Source: Companilactobacillus kimchiensis (GTDB taxonomy: Bacteria > Bacillota > Bacilli > Lactobacillales > Lactobacillaceae). From it: DNA of 48,801 nt. Below the pieces are notes generated by a model. The model saw only the letters and a list, made by a program, of their open reading frames with translations. It made no database searches and was not told the DNA's origin. Of this stretch, positions 1-8,323 are shown in pieces. The stretch's first letter is position 1; each line of letters starts with the position of its first letter. Both the position numbers and the translations under genes were made by a program. The stretch spans positions 1 to 48,801 of the forward strand of contig NZ_JQCF01000015.1 in the NCBI RefSeq assembly GCF_001438805.1, given 5' to 3'.

Positions 1-25
1 TTAGAGACTTATGTCACAGCCTCTT

Positions 26-1444
26 TTATTTTCTCAATAATCTAACTCCAGTAATAACGGTAGCAATCAAACAAACCGCCAACGAAACCATAAAGGCAAC
101 GTGCATTCCGGAGATGAAATACTCTGGATGTGCTGGTACGTATGAAGTAATTCGATGACCGGCAGTCTGACTCATAGCTGAGAACAAAACAGTCGTAGCC
201 AATGAAATACCAATGATCATACCCAACTCACGAGCCAAGGCATTAACACCTCCAGCAACTCCTAAATCTTTCACTTCAACCGAATTCATAACAATCGTAT
301 TATTAGGGGCCTGGAAAACACCATTACCAAATCCAACTAATCCAACGAATAACATGAAGATCCATAGTGGTGTAGCCAAGCCCATAAACATATAACCAAC
401 TTGACTGATTGAGATCAGAATCAAACCAACAAAGGTTAATAATTCAGGTCCAATTTTATCAGAAATAGCACCAGAAATTGGAGCCACAACTACCTGAACA
501 ATTGGGAAAGTCATCAAGGCATAACCTGCATAGTTAGCTGCTAAACCTCTTGCATTTTCCAAATAAAATGGTGAAATTACATTAAAGAAAAAGTTAGCTA
601 CAAAGATTAAGAAAGCACAGAGAATACTCAATGAAAAATTAGCATTTTTGAAAATTTTCAAATCCAAGATTGGTTTATCAATATGCAATTCAATATAGAT
701 AAAGGCAATAAAATCAATCAACGCTACGGCGAACAATAGCAGAATAACCGGTTTATTAAAACCAATTTCTTGTCCTAAGAAAATACCTGCAAACAAAGTA
801 ACCATCACAATAGCGAATAAAGTTGCACCAAAGCTGTCAATTTTTTGCTTAGTAATCGTAATATCTTTAGGAAGAATTTTCATTCCTATAAGAATGGCAG
901 CAATTCCAATTGGGACATTGATCAAGAAAATATATCCCCAGTTAAAGTGGGCTAAAATCAATCCACCAACACCAGGTCCAGCAATACTTCCCAAGGCTAC
1001 AAATGAGCCGATCATACCCAAAGCACGACCACGTTCACTAAATGGGAAAACTTCGGTAATAATTCCATTACTCGTACTCATAGTCATAGCTGCACCAACA
1101 GCTTGAATGGCACGGGCGATTAGTAAAAATACTAATCCAGAATTAAATCCGCAAAGTAACGATCCAATCGTAAATAAAATTGAACCTAATTTAAAAATAC
1201 GAATCTTACCAAAAGCATCCCCGAGTTTTCCAAATAATAGCAATAAAGCACAAATGACAATCAAATAAATTGAAACGACCCATTCAGCTTGGTTCATCGG
1301 AATGGACATGGCTTTACTCATCACTGGTAAAGCAATATTGACGATGCTTCCGTCTAACGTTGACATAAAAATAAATAAACAAACTGCGACCAAAATCAGC
1401 CAGCGGTTCTTTTGAATCTTTGGATCATTGGCAAAACTATCCAT
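26..1444 (-). CDS. DHA2-family MFS multidrug exporter
   Basis: Putative proton-driven drug exporter of the major facilitator superfamily, DHA2 (EmrB/QacA-like) branch, in the cytoplasmic membrane. The 472-residue protein is hydrophobic throughout, with about 14 predicted membrane segments, usual for DHA2. Near residue 30 it has LDGSIVNIALP, the family's first-helix motif, and around residues 145-162 the antiporter motif C pattern GSIAGPGVGG. The ATG lies 3 bp after the stop of the upstream padR gene, so the two form one leftward operon. PadR regulators of this type usually repress a co-transcribed exporter, which suggests drug-inducible expression. The substrate cannot be told from sequence. 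Confidence 0.9.
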   Translation of the reverse strand: MDSFANDPKIQKNRWLILVAVCLFIFMSTLDGSIVNIALPVMSKAMSIPMNQAEWVVSIYLIVICALLLLFGKLGDAFGKIRIFKLGSILFTIGSLLCGFNSGLVFLLIARAIQAVGAAMTMSTSNGIITEVFPFSERGRALGMIGSFVALGSIAGPGVGGLILAHFNWGYIFLINVPIGIAAILIGMKILPKDITITKQKIDSFGATLFAIVMVTLFAGIFLGQEIGFNKPVILLLFAVALIDFIAFIYIELHIDKPILDLKIFKNANFSLSILCAFLIFVANFFFNVISPFYLENARGLAANYAGYALMTFPIVQVVVAPISGAISDKIGPELLTFVGLILISISQVGYMFMGLATPLWIFMLFVGLVGFGNGVFQAPNNTIVMNSVEVKDLGVAGGVNALARELGMIIGISLATTVLFSAMSQTAGHRITSYVPAHPEYFISGMHVAFMVSLAVCLIATVITGVRLLRK

Positions 1445-1447
1445 AAT

Positions 1448-1987
1448 TTAATCCCCTTTAATTACTCGTTTGAGCAGTGCGGTCACCCAATCATATTGAG
1501 TTTTCGTTCGTGCAATTTGTAATTCTTTTAATAATAAAGCGTCATCAATATCGGCTTGAATCATATGGTGATTATTCTTTAGAAATAATCGTAATTCTTC
1601 CAACTTCTTCAAATGGTCCAACGTTGACGCCTGAAAATCTTTTAAAACTTTCACTTGCTGCGTTTGGTTCAAAAGATGTAAAAAATTAAGTTTCATTTGA
1701 AAAGTTAACTGAGTCTGCTTATTCACCGGCACTTCTTCTAACGCCAATTCCATAAACCTATCTTGCCCGATTTTTGTAATCGTAGCTACCTTTTGCGGAC
1801 GTTTGTTATCCGTTTCCTCAAACGTTAAAGTTATTTCACCTGACTTAGCTAATTTATCAAGTAGCGGATATAAAGATCCAAAACTGATGGTCATTTCATT
1901 GCCAACAACACTACTAAAAGCCTTACGCAATGCATATCCCGTCATGGAATGGTCCATCAATTGTCCCAGAATAAATAAGTCATACAC
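1448..1987 (-). CDS. PadR-family transcriptional regulator
   Basis: DNA-binding repressor of the PadR family, 179 residues. The N-terminal winged helix carries the hallmark pattern with LFILGQL, then MTGYAL, then FGSLYPLLDKL (residues about 4-47). The C-terminal half is a charged helical region with the coiled-coil dimerisation character of the PadR-s2 subgroup. It is the first gene of an operon with the DHA2 exporter and probably represses it. A perfect 9-bp inverted repeat lies about 30 bp upstream of the start and is the obvious autoregulatory operator. The ATG at 1987 is preceded by AAGGTG about 11 bases upstream. The inducing ligand is unknown. Confidence 0.88.
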   Translation of the reverse strand: MYDLFILGQLMDHSMTGYALRKAFSSVVGNEMTISFGSLYPLLDKLAKSGEITLTFEETDNKRPQKVATITKIGQDRFMELALEEVPVNKQTQLTFQMKLNFLHLLNQTQQVKVLKDFQASTLDHLKKLEELRLFLKNNHHMIQADIDDALLLKELQIARTKTQYDWVTALLKRVIKGD

Positions 1988-2018
1988 CTTTAATCACCTT
2001 GCTTTCATGAATATTTAG

Positions 2019-2039
2019 TATATATCGTTTCGATATATA
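2019..2039. promoter_or_regulatory. Probable PadR operator (inverted repeat)
   Basis: Perfect inverted repeat TATATATCG-TTT-CGATATATA, 9-bp arms with a 3-bp spacer, in the promoter region of the padR-exporter operon. AT-rich dyads with a TCG/CGA core are typical PadR-family targets. Autoregulation is inferred from position. Confidence 0.65.
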
Positions 2040-2067
2040 TAACAAGCCGATTTTACAGAAAGTATGC

Positions 2068-2104
2068 AAAAAAATACCCTCACTTACAGAAAATGAGGGT
2101 ATTT
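2068..2104 (-). terminator. Rho-independent terminator of zur
   Basis: Reading leftward, arms AAATACCCTCA and TGAGGGTATTT form an 11-bp stem around an 11-base loop, followed by a run of T on the minus strand. It lies just after the zur stop codon. Confidence 0.85.
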
Positions 2105-2110
2105 CTATGC

Positions 2111-2533
2111 TTAAGCTTTTAATTTCTTAGTACAATCGGCACACAAACCATAAACTTCGATGGCATGTCCTTCAACAGTATAGCCTGGTAATTGATCAGT
2201 AAAAAATTCAATCGGACAAGCCTTTAATTCAGTAACTTTGCCACAATTTTTGCAAACAAAGTGATGATGATGACGATGATCAAAATCACATTGATATTTA
2301 ACTAGAGTTTTATTCTTTTCTTGATATTCAACCAAACCAATATCGGAAAACTCCTTTAAATTCCGATAAATCGTATTATTGCTCATTCCCGGATAGAGTG
2401 AACGCATGTAATTAACGATGTCATTAATCGCTACATATTGAACGGTAAACTTGCTAAGGTAATCAATTAAGTCAGTTCTTTGTTTGGTTACTTTATAATT
2501 ATTCTTTTTGAGAATTTCAATTGCTTTTTCCAT
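2111..2533 (-). CDS. zur: Fur-family zinc-responsive regulator, Zur-like
   Basis: Metal-dependent repressor of the Fur superfamily, 140 residues. Residues 1-80 form the winged helix, with the recognition stretch NNTIYRNLKEFSDIGL. The dimerisation domain has a histidine run HRHHHHF followed by CKNCG, then ACP, and ends GLCADC, giving the two CxxC pairs of the structural zinc site. The order HHHHF-C-x2-C-G, SCP/ACP-like, GH-x-IEVYGLC matches Bacillus Zur better than PerR or Fur. The promoter carries a near-perfect Zur box, which supports both the identity and autoregulation. No zinc transporter is linked here, so the regulon must lie elsewhere. PerR remains a less likely alternative. Confidence 0.82.
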   Translation of the reverse strand: MEKAIEILKKNNYKVTKQRTDLIDYLSKFTVQYVAINDIVNYMRSLYPGMSNNTIYRNLKEFSDIGLVEYQEKNKTLVKYQCDFDHRHHHHFVCKNCGKVTELKACPIEFFTDQLPGYTVEGHAIEVYGLCADCTKKLKA

Positions 2534-2573
2534 ATGTCACACCTTTTCAACTAATCATTCAGTAGTGTACCAT

Positions 2574-2594
2574 AATTAGTAATTATTACTAATT
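2574..2594. promoter_or_regulatory. Zur box in the zur promoter
   Basis: Perfect inverted repeat with 10-bp arms (AATTAGTAAT / ATTACTAATT) around one central base. The core GTAAT-N-ATTAC equals the core of the Bacillus Zur consensus TCGTAATNATTACGA. It lies about 40 bp upstream of the zur start, in the promoter region. Confidence 0.75.
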
Positions 2595-2651
2595 AAACTG
2601 TTTTAAGATGTTCTTACTCATGATTGGTTAGAACATAGGTATACTAAGTTT

Positions 2652-2816
2652 CCCGTCTTCCGCAAAAATTGGAATAGGCTGGAACGCTGGGGGCATCGTT
2701 TGGAGTCAACTCAAGTTCGGAGTTGTCTTCAAATCGAGCCTTCTTCTAAATTGGCAAAGTACGCCAATCAAGAAGAATCTCCCGGCTGAGCCTATTCCAA
2801 TTTTTACTGCAGACTA
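2652..2816 (+). repeat. Element A, copy A1 (structured repeat)
   Basis: Full-length copy of a ~160-nt repeat starting CCGTCTTCCGC and ending GCAGACTA. Outer helix: AAAAATTGGAATAGGCT pairs with AGCCTATTCCAATTTTT. The inner helices GCTGGG/CCCGGC and ATTGGC/GCCAAT occupy the same positions as differently spelled helices in the other copies. Confidence 0.85.
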
Positions 2817-2968
2817 AATAATATTTTGATTATTTTGTTGATTAAAAATAAATTGTTATTGAATGATTTATTTTACACAAAGAGTCCATATCAAACGATG
2901 GAAAATGTTAGAAAATATGGATTCCTGTTGATATAGATTTGAATAAGCAAACATCCATTAAAATGATC

Positions 2969-3125
2969 TAGTCTGGAACAAAAATTGAAATTGGCTCAGT
3001 AGTGAAATTGTTCTTAGTGGGGAACCCACTTAGAACAAGGTCGAGTTTGAAGACTTTTGGAACAAAAGGCTCCAAATCGGCCCACTACGTTCCAGCCAAA
3101 TTTCAATTTTTGTGGAAGACGGCAG
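2969..3125 (-). repeat. Element A, copy A2 (inverted)
   Basis: Full-length element A on the minus strand. Its outer helix AAAAATTGAAATT pairs with AATTTCAATTTTT. Inner helices are GTAGTG/CACTAC and TTGTTCTAAGTGGG with its complement. It is nearly identical to copy A5 at 41135-41295, but its apical hairpin CTTTT/AAAAG differs on both strands. Confidence 0.85.
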
Positions 3126-3197
3126 TATAATAAGACTTACGTTCTAACCAATCATAAGTAAAAGCTATTTTAGTTAGAGTTAAGATTAATTTGCTAC

Positions 3198-3203
3198 TAT
3201 AAT
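3198..3203 (+). promoter_or_regulatory. Putative -10 box of the two-component operon
   Basis: TATAAT 31 bp upstream of the response-regulator start, just outside the composite repeat. The -35 region (TAGAGT at 3175-3180, 17-bp spacing) is poor, so this promoter may be weak or activator-dependent. Confidence 0.4.
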
Positions 3204-3233
3204 AATAGAAAATGTCGGTTGGGAGATTTGTTA

Positions 3234-3926
3234 ATGAAAAATACAATTTTAATTGTCGAAGATGAAAAAAGCCTATCTAGTTATGTTGGAAAGGAGCTCC
3301 AATTTGAGGACTTTGATGTCATCATTGCCAATGATGGTGCTGAAGCATTGGAGTTATATGAGCAACATCAAAATGAATTATTATTAATTCTCTTGGATTG
3401 GATGTTACCCAAATTAGATGGTATGGAGGTTTTACGCCGTATTCGAAAGCATGATCAGGTGCCTGTCATCGTCATGACTGCACGCGATTATATCGGTGAT
3501 AAAGTTGCTGGTTTGGATAATGGTGCCGATGATTACATAACTAAGCCTTTCGAAATCGAGGAATTGTTGGCTCGAATCCGTGTCATTCAACGCCGAGTTG
3601 AACATATGACCGAACCCGAACAAACTTACCAAATTGCTGATTTAACCTTGAATACCAAATCACACCAAGTAGTTCGTAATACTGAAAATGTTCAATTGAC
3701 TCGGCGTGAATACGATTTACTATTATTTTTCTTACAACATATTGGCAAAGTTTTTACACGTGATGAATTGCTTGATAATGTCTGGGGTGAAGATTTTCTA
3801 GGGCAACAAAATGTAGTCGATGTTTATGTTGGTTACTTGCGGAACAAAGTTGATGGTAAAAAAAATAAGCCTTTGATTCAGACTATTCGTGGCGTGGGTT
3901 ACTCACTTGAGGACGTTACCGAATGA
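3234..3926 (+). CDS. OmpR-family response regulator
   Basis: Cytoplasmic transcription factor of a two-component pair, 230 residues. The receiver domain (about 1-115) has the acidic pair E9-D10, phospho-acceptor D55 in LLDWMLPK, the conserved threonine in VIVMTARD and the lysine in DYITKPFE. The C-terminal winged helix (about 130-228) carries LTRREYDLLLFFLQ and VVDVYVGYLRNKVD and ends in an IRGVGYSLE motif. I chose the ATG at 3234, 7 bp after GGGAGA, over a TTG at 3219 that overlaps that ribosome site. It overlaps the kinase gene by 4 bp (ATGA), so the two are coupled. It resembles ArlR/CiaR-type regulators; the signal is unknown. Confidence 0.92.
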   Translation: MKNTILIVEDEKSLSSYVGKELQFEDFDVIIANDGAEALELYEQHQNELLLILLDWMLPKLDGMEVLRRIRKHDQVPVIVMTARDYIGDKVAGLDNGADDYITKPFEIEELLARIRVIQRRVEHMTEPEQTYQIADLTLNTKSHQVVRNTENVQLTRREYDLLLFFLQHIGKVFTRDELLDNVWGEDFLGQQNVVDVYVGYLRNKVDGKKNKPLIQTIRGVGYSLEDVTE

Positions 3927-5308
3927 CTAAGCAATCTCCCTCTTATCAAGAACTGATCAACAATGCTATCCGCAAATTAGTTATCATTATCACCCTATCG
4001 ATTAGTGCCTTGACCTTAGTTGTCGTCGGCGTACAGCAATATGTCCAAACTGTTCACGATGCCCACGGTCAAATGATGGGTCTATCTCGAGCTAACATCG
4101 ATGATATACCTAGCTTTATTCATTGGAATAGTCAAAATAACCGTCACACTAAACAAAATACTGTCATTCGCGTCAAAACTAAAAGATCTTCAATTACAGC
4201 TGCCTCCAGCCGTTCTGGACAAGAAATAATGACAACTTCTACTTCCAAAAAATTTATAACCCAACGAAAAATTAGTATCTTGCCAGGTCAACATATTGTT
4301 TACGTTCGCGGATATGGTTTATTCCTCTTTTATTCTAGGAAAAATAATGACACTACCTATCAAATTTGGACCAGTTTGAATAGGTTAATTAGTAGTCTGT
4401 TTCTCCTATTAATAATTATCAGTATTATTACTTTCGTGACATTAGGTTTTGGAACTTGGTGGGCACAGCAATTGGCTACCAAATTAAGTGCTCCCACAAT
4501 TGAACTGGTCAATGAAACCAGAAATACTATTAAAGATGCTGAAGCTGATCAGCCAACTTTGAAGGTTCCCGACAGTCCTAAAGAAATTAAGGAATTGGGA
4601 AATGCCTTCAATGATCTTTTGAAAACTCAGAATCAACGGCTTCAACGTGAACGTGATTTTGTTTCCAATGCTTCACATGAATTAAAAACCCCAATTGCTG
4701 CAATTCGTGGCAATATCAACTTAATCAAACGTCATGGCAACAAACATCCCGACGTTATTCCTGAATCCCTCGGTTTTATTGATGAAGAATCAATGAGAAT
4801 GCAAAGTCTAATTGAAAATCTTTTACATTTATCACGGGCTGACCGAGCTGAATTGGTTTTAGAGAATGAAAATATTTCTGATTTAACTCAACGAATTGCT
4901 CAGCAATACCAAACTTCAATCGCCCATGAATTACAGTTACAAATAGAATCTAATTTACATATTGATGGCAACGCCGATACTTTGAAGCAGATCATTGTTG
5001 CTTTGTTGGATAATGCTAACAAATATTCTCCTGATAAAACTCCAATTACTTTGAAGCTAAAACGAGTTGATGGCAAGGTCCAATTATCAATAGCTGACTT
5101 GGGAATAGGTATTCCTGATGATCAAAAAGATTTGATCTTTCAACGTTTTTATCGAGTCGATACTTCTCATTCTACTGAAATAAAAGGTAGTGGCTTGGGA
5201 TTATCGATTGTTTCACAATTAGTTAAAATCAATAATGGTTCAATTGAAGTTTTAGATAATAAACCTAAGGGTTCAATTTTTATGATTTCATTTGCTGAGA
5301 GAGCTTAG
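3923..5308 (+). CDS. Membrane sensor histidine kinase
   Basis: Sensor kinase partner of the preceding regulator, 461 residues. Membrane helices at about 18-38 and 155-178 bracket a ~115-residue extracellular region rich in Ser, Thr, Arg and Lys, which is probably the sensor. A HAMP-like linker (about 179-240) is followed by the phospho-acceptor motif with H252 in SNASHELKTPIAA. The ATPase domain shows the N box (DNANKYSPD), the G1 motif (DLGIGIPDD) and the G2 motif (GSGLGLSI). All catalytic motifs are present, so it should be active. A hairpin overlapping its stop codon terminates the operon. No obvious target gene is adjacent. Confidence 0.92.
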   Translation: MTKQSPSYQELINNAIRKLVIIITLSISALTLVVVGVQQYVQTVHDAHGQMMGLSRANIDDIPSFIHWNSQNNRHTKQNTVIRVKTKRSSITAASSRSGQEIMTTSTSKKFITQRKISILPGQHIVYVRGYGLFLFYSRKNNDTTYQIWTSLNRLISSLFLLLIIISIITFVTLGFGTWWAQQLATKLSAPTIELVNETRNTIKDAEADQPTLKVPDSPKEIKELGNAFNDLLKTQNQRLQRERDFVSNASHELKTPIAAIRGNINLIKRHGNKHPDVIPESLGFIDEESMRMQSLIENLLHLSRADRAELVLENENISDLTQRIAQQYQTSIAHELQLQIESNLHIDGNADTLKQIIVALLDNANKYSPDKTPITLKLKRVDGKVQLSIADLGIGIPDDQKDLIFQRFYRVDTSHSTEIKGSGLGLSIVSQLVKINNGSIEVLDNKPKGSIFMISFAERA

Positions 5309-5337
5309 TCCTTTTCTGGGACTGAGGTCTTTTTTTG
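5304..5337 (+). terminator. Terminator of the two-component operon
   Basis: Arms CTTAGTCC and GGACTGAG (8 bp, one G-T pair) with a 7-base loop, followed by eight T at 5330-5337. The stem overlaps the kinase TAG stop codon. Confidence 0.8.
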
Positions 5338-5425
5338 TTGGATATATCTTCATACTAAGATGAAATTTAGTTAACTTAACTGGTTTATTGATTTTAGTTC
5401 AAAATACGGAAACTTTTTCTCTCTC

Positions 5426-5840
5426 GTTCCTTTCTGACTGCTGCCTAAACGGACTACAACATGGCAACTCCTTCCGGTTAACTCAACTAGCTCTGCCGAT
5501 TGCGTTTAATTCAAATATGAGGAGTTTTTTCTCTAGTTCCTTTCTGACTGCTGCCTAAACGGGCTACAACATGGCAACTCCCTCCGGTTAACTCAACTAG
5601 CTCTGCCGCGATTGCGTTTAATTCAAATATGAGGAGTTTTCTCTCTAGTTCCTTTCTGACTGCTGCCTAAACGGGCTACGACATGGCAACTCCCTCCGGT
5701 TAACTCAACTAGCTCTGCCGCGATTGCGTTTAATTCAAATATGAGGAGTTTTCTCTCTAGTTCCTTTCTGACTGCTGCCTAAACGGGCTACGACATGGCA
5801 ACTCCTTCCGGTTAACTCAACTAGCTCTGCCGATTGCGTT
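5426..5840 (+). repeat. Tandem array of ~112-bp non-coding repeats
   Basis: Four direct copies begin at 5426, 5536, 5648 and 5760 (GTTCCTTTCTGACTGCTGCC), with periods of 110, 112 and 112 bp; the fourth stops after about 80 bp. Copies are nearly identical: differences include ACTACAAC versus GCTACGAC, TCCTTCC versus TCCCTCC, and presence or absence of a CG in TGCCG(CG)ATTGC. The unit is clearly richer in G+C than flanking DNA and has internal complementarity (AACTCC/GGAGTT). It is not a CRISPR array, since no unique spacers separate the repeats. No ORF spans it. Confidence 0.9.
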
Positions 5841-5897
5841 GCAATCGACTGAACTAGTAGTGTTAATCCTCGGGAGCTGAACGCCATGTCGTAGCCC
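5841..5897 (-). repeat. Diverged inverted copy closing the tandem array
   Basis: Directly after the truncated fourth unit, the sequence GCCATGTCGTAGCCC at 5883-5897 is the exact complement of GGGCTACGACATGGC within the units. Between them, CTCCC, TTAAC, CTAG and CGATTGC blocks recur in complementary order but diverged. The last unit plus this tail can fold into one long hairpin, whose tip is CGATTGC-GTT-GCAATCG. Confidence 0.75.
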
Positions 5898-6001
5898 TCT
5901 CTAAGAATTTCTTATATAAACCTTATCAAACCTAAGTAGTTACTCATCATTAATCCTTGTAAACTATGTTTATTCAATCGAAAGGACATGGTGCTTAACT
6001 T

Positions 6002-7507
6002 ATGTCAGAACTTACAGAAAGATTACAACAACAATTAATTGCCGGCGCATCTCGTCCTTTAATGCAGGATGAAAATCAGCACTGGTACACCGGCAGTGAA
6101 CTTAACCTTGAAGAAAACGTTTGGAAAAACTATTGGCAAAATAAGGGTATTGGTCACAATGATATCGTCCTTGTCGGTTTAACTAATTCCGTTACTTACT
6201 CTCTGGCTATTCAAAGTCTATGGGAGGTGGGTGCTATCGTTCAACCTATTAATCCTGAAACAACTGAAACCCAACTCAATGAGCTTGAAGCCCAATACAA
6301 CTATTCAGCAATTATTTTAAATTCAAATATTAAAGACCTTGATGTTTTAAATAAAATTTTTACGATTCAACCCCGTCTATCAACTTTACAAGAACCTGAG
6401 GTACAAATTTATCTGCGTAATAAACACATTCACCATCCCGTTGAGGTTCCCAATGACGATGAACTGGCTTTGATCATGCATACTTCTGGGACAACCGGTC
6501 GACCTAAACGTGTTGGTTTAACTCATCACCAACTTTTAAAAAGTGCATTTAATGTAATTGATAGTGAAGAATTAACTGCTCAAGATAGTACATTTATCTT
6601 GATGCCAATGTTCCATATCAATGCACTGGTCATCTCCAATTTAGCAACTCGTCTCTCTCATGGTCAATTGCTTTTTAGACCAAAATTCAGTGCCCATCTT
6701 TTCTGGAAAGAAGTTAGTAGTCAGATGGTGACTTGGGTTTCATTAACTCCGGCAATCGTATCAATCCTTTTACAACGTGATGAACAGCCGGCAAATAACA
6801 ATCTTCGGTTTCTCCGGACTGCTTCGGCCCCTCTCCTCCCAAGCATTCACCAAGAATTTAACCGACGTTTCGATATTCCCTTAATTGAAAGTTACGGTAT
6901 GACTGAAGCGGCTGGTCAAATCACCCAAAATCCCTTGGAACGACCACTTTCCAAGAGTGTTGGGAAATCTTTTGGGATTAAAATAAAAATTCTTGACTCT
7001 AATCAAAATAAATTAGCCATAGGCCAAACCGGTGAAATTGCTTTACAAGGTGAGAATATTATCTCTCATTATCTTGATTCCCAGCCAGAAGCTTTTGATA
7101 ATGGTTGGCTCTTAACTGGTGATCTTGGTTCACTGGACGATAATGGTTATCTTCACATCACTGGTCGTAGTAAAGAAATGATCATTCGTGGTGGTGAAAA
7201 TGTTAATCCCTTAGCCGTTGAAAATTGTTTGATTGATTTGAAGTTTATCCGTGAAATTGCCGTTATTGGTACTCCCGATTTAATCTATGGTGAAACTGTC
7301 ACCGCCGTCATTGTTCCCAAGAAACTTAGTCACGATCATCGTCACCAACTAGCTCTGTTGAACAAATTAGCAAATGAGCAGTTACTCCCTGTTGAACGCC
7401 CTACAAAATACATTTTTAGTACGCAGTTACCCAAAAATGCGACGGGCAAGATTCAACGTACACTTCTAGCTCATGAAGTGAATCAACAGCAACTAAAGGA
7501 GGCTTAA
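6002..7507 (+). CDS. Acyl-CoA synthetase / AMP-forming ligase (paralog 1)
   Basis: ANL-superfamily enzyme that should activate a carboxylic acid with ATP to an acyl-adenylate and pass it to CoA or another acceptor; 501 residues, cytoplasmic. The P-loop motif TSGTTGRPKR is at 161-170, followed by PMFHINAL, the ESYGMTEAAG motif and GWLLTGDLG with the hinge region GRSKEMIIRGGENVNP. The catalytic lysine is in NATGKIQR (about K483). It is first in an operon with a sulfonate-type ABC permease and ATPase (3-bp gap), which suggests that an imported small molecule is its substrate or acceptor. A clear paralog lies at 14814-16331 beside the matching binding protein. Substrate unknown; the ribosome site before this ATG is weak. 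Confidence 0.85.
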   Translation: MSELTERLQQQLIAGASRPLMQDENQHWYTGSELNLEENVWKNYWQNKGIGHNDIVLVGLTNSVTYSLAIQSLWEVGAIVQPINPETTETQLNELEAQYNYSAIILNSNIKDLDVLNKIFTIQPRLSTLQEPEVQIYLRNKHIHHPVEVPNDDELALIMHTSGTTGRPKRVGLTHHQLLKSAFNVIDSEELTAQDSTFILMPMFHINALVISNLATRLSHGQLLFRPKFSAHLFWKEVSSQMVTWVSLTPAIVSILLQRDEQPANNNLRFLRTASAPLLPSIHQEFNRRFDIPLIESYGMTEAAGQITQNPLERPLSKSVGKSFGIKIKILDSNQNKLAIGQTGEIALQGENIISHYLDSQPEAFDNGWLLTGDLGSLDDNGYLHITGRSKEMIIRGGENVNPLAVENCLIDLKFIREIAVIGTPDLIYGETVTAVIVPKKLSHDHRHQLALLNKLANEQLLPVERPTKYIFSTQLPKNATGKIQRTLLAHEVNQQQLKEA

Positions 7508-7510
7508 TCG

Positions 7511-8323
7511 ATGCAAAAGCCTGTTACTATCAGTGACACTCGTCGCAAACAATTTCATTTACCGGTCGACAAAATCTTGCCATTTCTGATACCAATTATC
7601 GTTATTTTAATTTGGCAAGTTAGTAGCACCTTCGGTTGGTTATCAAGTTCTGTTTTACCCTCACCAATGGCAGTCCTACAAGATGGCATCAAATTAACGC
7701 AATCAGGCGAACTACCAAAGAACCTTAGTATCAGTCTTTATCGAGCCACAGTCGGTTTATTGATTGGTGGTGGAATTGGTTTTATTTTAGGATTTATCAA
7801 TGGCATGTCAAAAACATTCCGTTTGCTATTTGATTCCTCAATTCAAATGTTTCGAAATATTCCTCATTTAGCTCTTATTCCGCTAATTATTATTTGGTTA
7901 GGTATCAATGAATCAGCCAAGATTTCTTTAGTTGCCATTGGAACAATGTTCCCAGTTTACATCAACACCTTCCACGGAATCTCTTCCGTTGATCCTGATT
8001 TGATTGAAATGGGAAAATCATATGAACTATCTAAGGGCCAGATGTTTTTCAAAATAATCTTTCCCGCAGCTTTACCACAAATTTTAGTTGGTATCCGTTA
8101 TGCACTAGGTGTTATGTGGACTACTCTAATCGTTGCTGAAACAATTTCCGCTAGTTCAGGTATCGGTTATATGGCTAACAACGCCGAAGATTTTGTCGAT
8201 ATGGAAACCGTCGTTCTCTGTATCGTTGTCTACGCTATTTTAGGTAAAATTTCTGATCTTGTTGCCAAAAGTTTTGAAAGTTTCTTACTTGATTGGCAAA
8301 ATACTGGAAGGAGTAATATTTAA
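7511..8323 (+). CDS. ABC transporter permease, SsuC/TauC type
   Basis: Membrane subunit of an importer of the nitrate/sulfonate/taurine family, 270 residues with about six membrane helices. The EAA loop that contacts the ATPase is at about 160-185 (DLIEMGKSYELSKGQMFF, then FPAALPQILVG). It starts 3 bp after the ligase with AAGGAGG upstream, and its stop overlaps the ATPase ATG by one base. No binding protein is encoded in this operon; the sulfonate-type binding protein at 13840-14817 is the likely partner. The imported compound could be a sulfonate or an unrelated small organic acid or amine. Confidence 0.88.
   Translation: MQKPVTISDTRRKQFHLPVDKILPFLIPIIVILIWQVSSTFGWLSSSVLPSPMAVLQDGIKLTQSGELPKNLSISLYRATVGLLIGGGIGFILGFINGMSKTFRLLFDSSIQMFRNIPHLALIPLIIIWLGINESAKISLVAIGTMFPVYINTFHGISSVDPDLIEMGKSYELSKGQMFFKIIFPAALPQILVGIRYALGVMWTTLIVAETISASSGIGYMANNAEDFVDMETVVLCIVVYAILGKISDLVAKSFESFLLDWQNTGRSNI

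Larger units (their letters stand above)
2611..3164. repeat. Composite palindromic intergenic element C1
   Basis: Non-coding unit of about 550 bp between zur and the two-component system. Outer inverted repeats include a perfect 15-bp match, ATGATTGGTTAGAAC at 2620-2634 against its complement at 3141-3155. Inside lie an A element in forward orientation (2652-2816), an AT-rich spacer with a small hairpin (2881-2936, ATATCAA/TTGATAT), and an A element in inverted orientation (2969-3125). The whole is one large imperfect palindrome. The same architecture recurs at 41084-41699 and, degraded, at 42920-43190. No convincing ORF lies inside. Confidence 0.85.

Noticed and set aside
3-24. Stem AGAGGCT/AGTCTCT after the DHA2 exporter gene
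   Set aside because: Seven pairs with one G-T on the minus strand but no T run before the window edge; cannot be judged.
5426-5897. Tandem repeats considered as a CRISPR array
   Set aside because: The ~112-bp units are contiguous without unique spacers, and no cas genes are present.
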